DNA of 64,000 nt from Pontibacter anaerobius (GTDB lineage: Bacteria; Bacteroidota; Bacteroidia; Cytophagales; Hymenobacteraceae), in contig NZ_JAPFQO010000001.1 in assembly GCF_026241195.1 (NCBI RefSeq), positions 248,001 to 312,000 of the forward strand. The letters run 5' to 3'. Position 1 is the first letter of the stretch; every line of letters starts with the position of its first letter. Both the position numbers and the translations under genes were made by a program. The notes beneath the pieces were generated by a model. It was not told the DNA's origin. It saw only the letters and a list, made by a program, of their open reading frames with translations, and ran no database searches. This document shows, in pieces, positions 63,566-64,000 of the stretch.

Positions 63566-64000
63566 TTACATGTTCTGCTTATCCAGGCGAATTGGCAGGA
63601 ATTGATAATTGAAAGAGTACATGCCCTGGTAAAACTTAAAGGTAATTCTAAATACTTGTTTGATGGGTTTCCCATCCACCACCGCAGGCTGCAACAGAGG
63701 CAATCGCCCTAAAACCCTTTCCAGGCCAGTGGCAATTCTATCGTTAAAAGCGTTTTTGTGCCGCAGGTTCATCAGCCTCCCATCTTCCGATACTTCACCC
63801 TCGATATGCAGCACATCGTCGTATGGCTTTAAATCTACAGTACTTAAATACTCGCTGATAACTCTTCTAATCTCCTCTTTGTAAGCTTCTACACCGTTTC
63901 TATAGTTTACCCCAACTATTTTTCTAAATGTTCTGGGCGAGGCATTGCAAAGCTCAGAGGCGATGGCCATCTTCTCGGCATTCAGAAAAGGGAGATCTGA
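63566..64000 (-). CDS. TonB-C-like protein (5-prime end off the window)
   Basis: At least 144 residues. The frame is open to base 64000, so the start lies outside and the ATG at 63970 is internal. The visible part, from EEIRRVISEYLSTVDLKPYD to KPIKQVFRITFKF, has the alpha-beta layout of the TonB C-terminal/energy-transducer domain (strands HIEGEVSEDGRL and PAVVDGKPIKQVF). Such domains bind TonB boxes or interact with peptidoglycan. No transmembrane anchor is visible, but the missing N-terminus may hold one. It converges on the helicase gene and shares its terminator. Confidence 0.6.
   Translation of the reverse strand, partial: SDLPFLNAEKMAIASELCNASPRTFRKIVGVNYRNGVEAYKEEIRRVISEYLSTVDLKPYDDVLHIEGEVSEDGRLMNLRHKNAFNDRIATGLERVLGRLPLLQPAVVDGKPIKQVFRITFKFYQGMYSFNYQFLPIRLDKQNM

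Overview
The window looks like a chromosomal segment of a Bacteroidota member of the order Cytophagales, most likely family Hymenobacteraceae (Pontibacter-like). The grounds are a fused SecDF, a BatD homologue, a GlmU-family nucleotidyltransferase, type B L31, a TPP-riboswitch-controlled TonB receptor, M56/BlaI pairs, several TAnnTTTG -7 boxes, and intergenic repeats of the kind common in this group. The genus is an inference. I saw no rRNA, tRNA, CRISPR array, prophage or intact insertion sequence.

Layout. 1-1433: an M56 sensor-protease gene (cut by the left edge) and its BlaI repressor, with two abutting operators. 1.6-6.5 kb: a quinone oxidoreductase, an RluA-type pseudouridine synthase, a PhoR/PhoB-like two-component pair and a DUF3108 protein. 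6.7-11.8 kb: recA, an outer-membrane protein, a GNAT acetyltransferase, an SDR enzyme and a hypothetical protein. 12-16.7 kb: a MoxR ATPase followed by two periplasmic PpiC-type chaperones, one fused to an OmpA-like domain. 16.9-19.8 kb: a complete partner-switching module (SpoIIE-type phosphatase, STAS antagonist, RsbW-like kinase). 20-28 kb: guaB, a rhodanese, a PnuC transporter with a NadR-like kinase, an aldose-epimerase-like protein, and a TPP riboswitch driving a TonB receptor. 28-36 kb: glutaryl-CoA dehydrogenase-like enzyme, ruvB, queG, batD, aroC and a carboxypeptidase-regulatory-domain protein. 36.3-38.8 kb: a frameshifted ABC ATPase with a small membrane protein, then NhaD. 39-46.5 kb: an Nfu protein, secDF, a KtrA-like protein, udk, rdgB and a phosphoribosyltransferase. 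46.6-57.3 kb: L31, a GlmU-family protein, holB, hemC, an AGCS symporter, a cyclophilin, an RmlD-like reductase, an NSS transporter with a tiny partner protein, and a helix-hairpin-helix protein. 57.9-64 kb: a lipoprotein hydrolase, two small membrane proteins, a 1313-residue SF1 helicase and a TonB-C-like protein cut by the right edge.

The strongest signal not explained by genes is a short iterated word, AAGTATA/TATACTT. I counted about 150 copies by eye on the two strands, where about 8 are expected for a random 7-mer in 64 kb. It lies in all reading frames and in spacers, and is nearly missing from recA, nhaD, nfu, L31 and secDF. The spacers also carry several repeat families: a ~300-bp element in three copies, arrays of short hairpins bounded by TGGCGC, palindromes whose stems vary while the GAA loop stays fixed, a 76-bp inverted repeat in two copies, and AATCCTG-type repeats.

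Functional links that can be read from context are thiamine or nicotinamide-riboside uptake (TonB receptor, PnuC, kinase), envelope protein folding (SurA-like, PpiC-OmpA, cyclophilin, SecDF), and stress or envelope signalling (two-component pair, partner switch, BlaI/M56).
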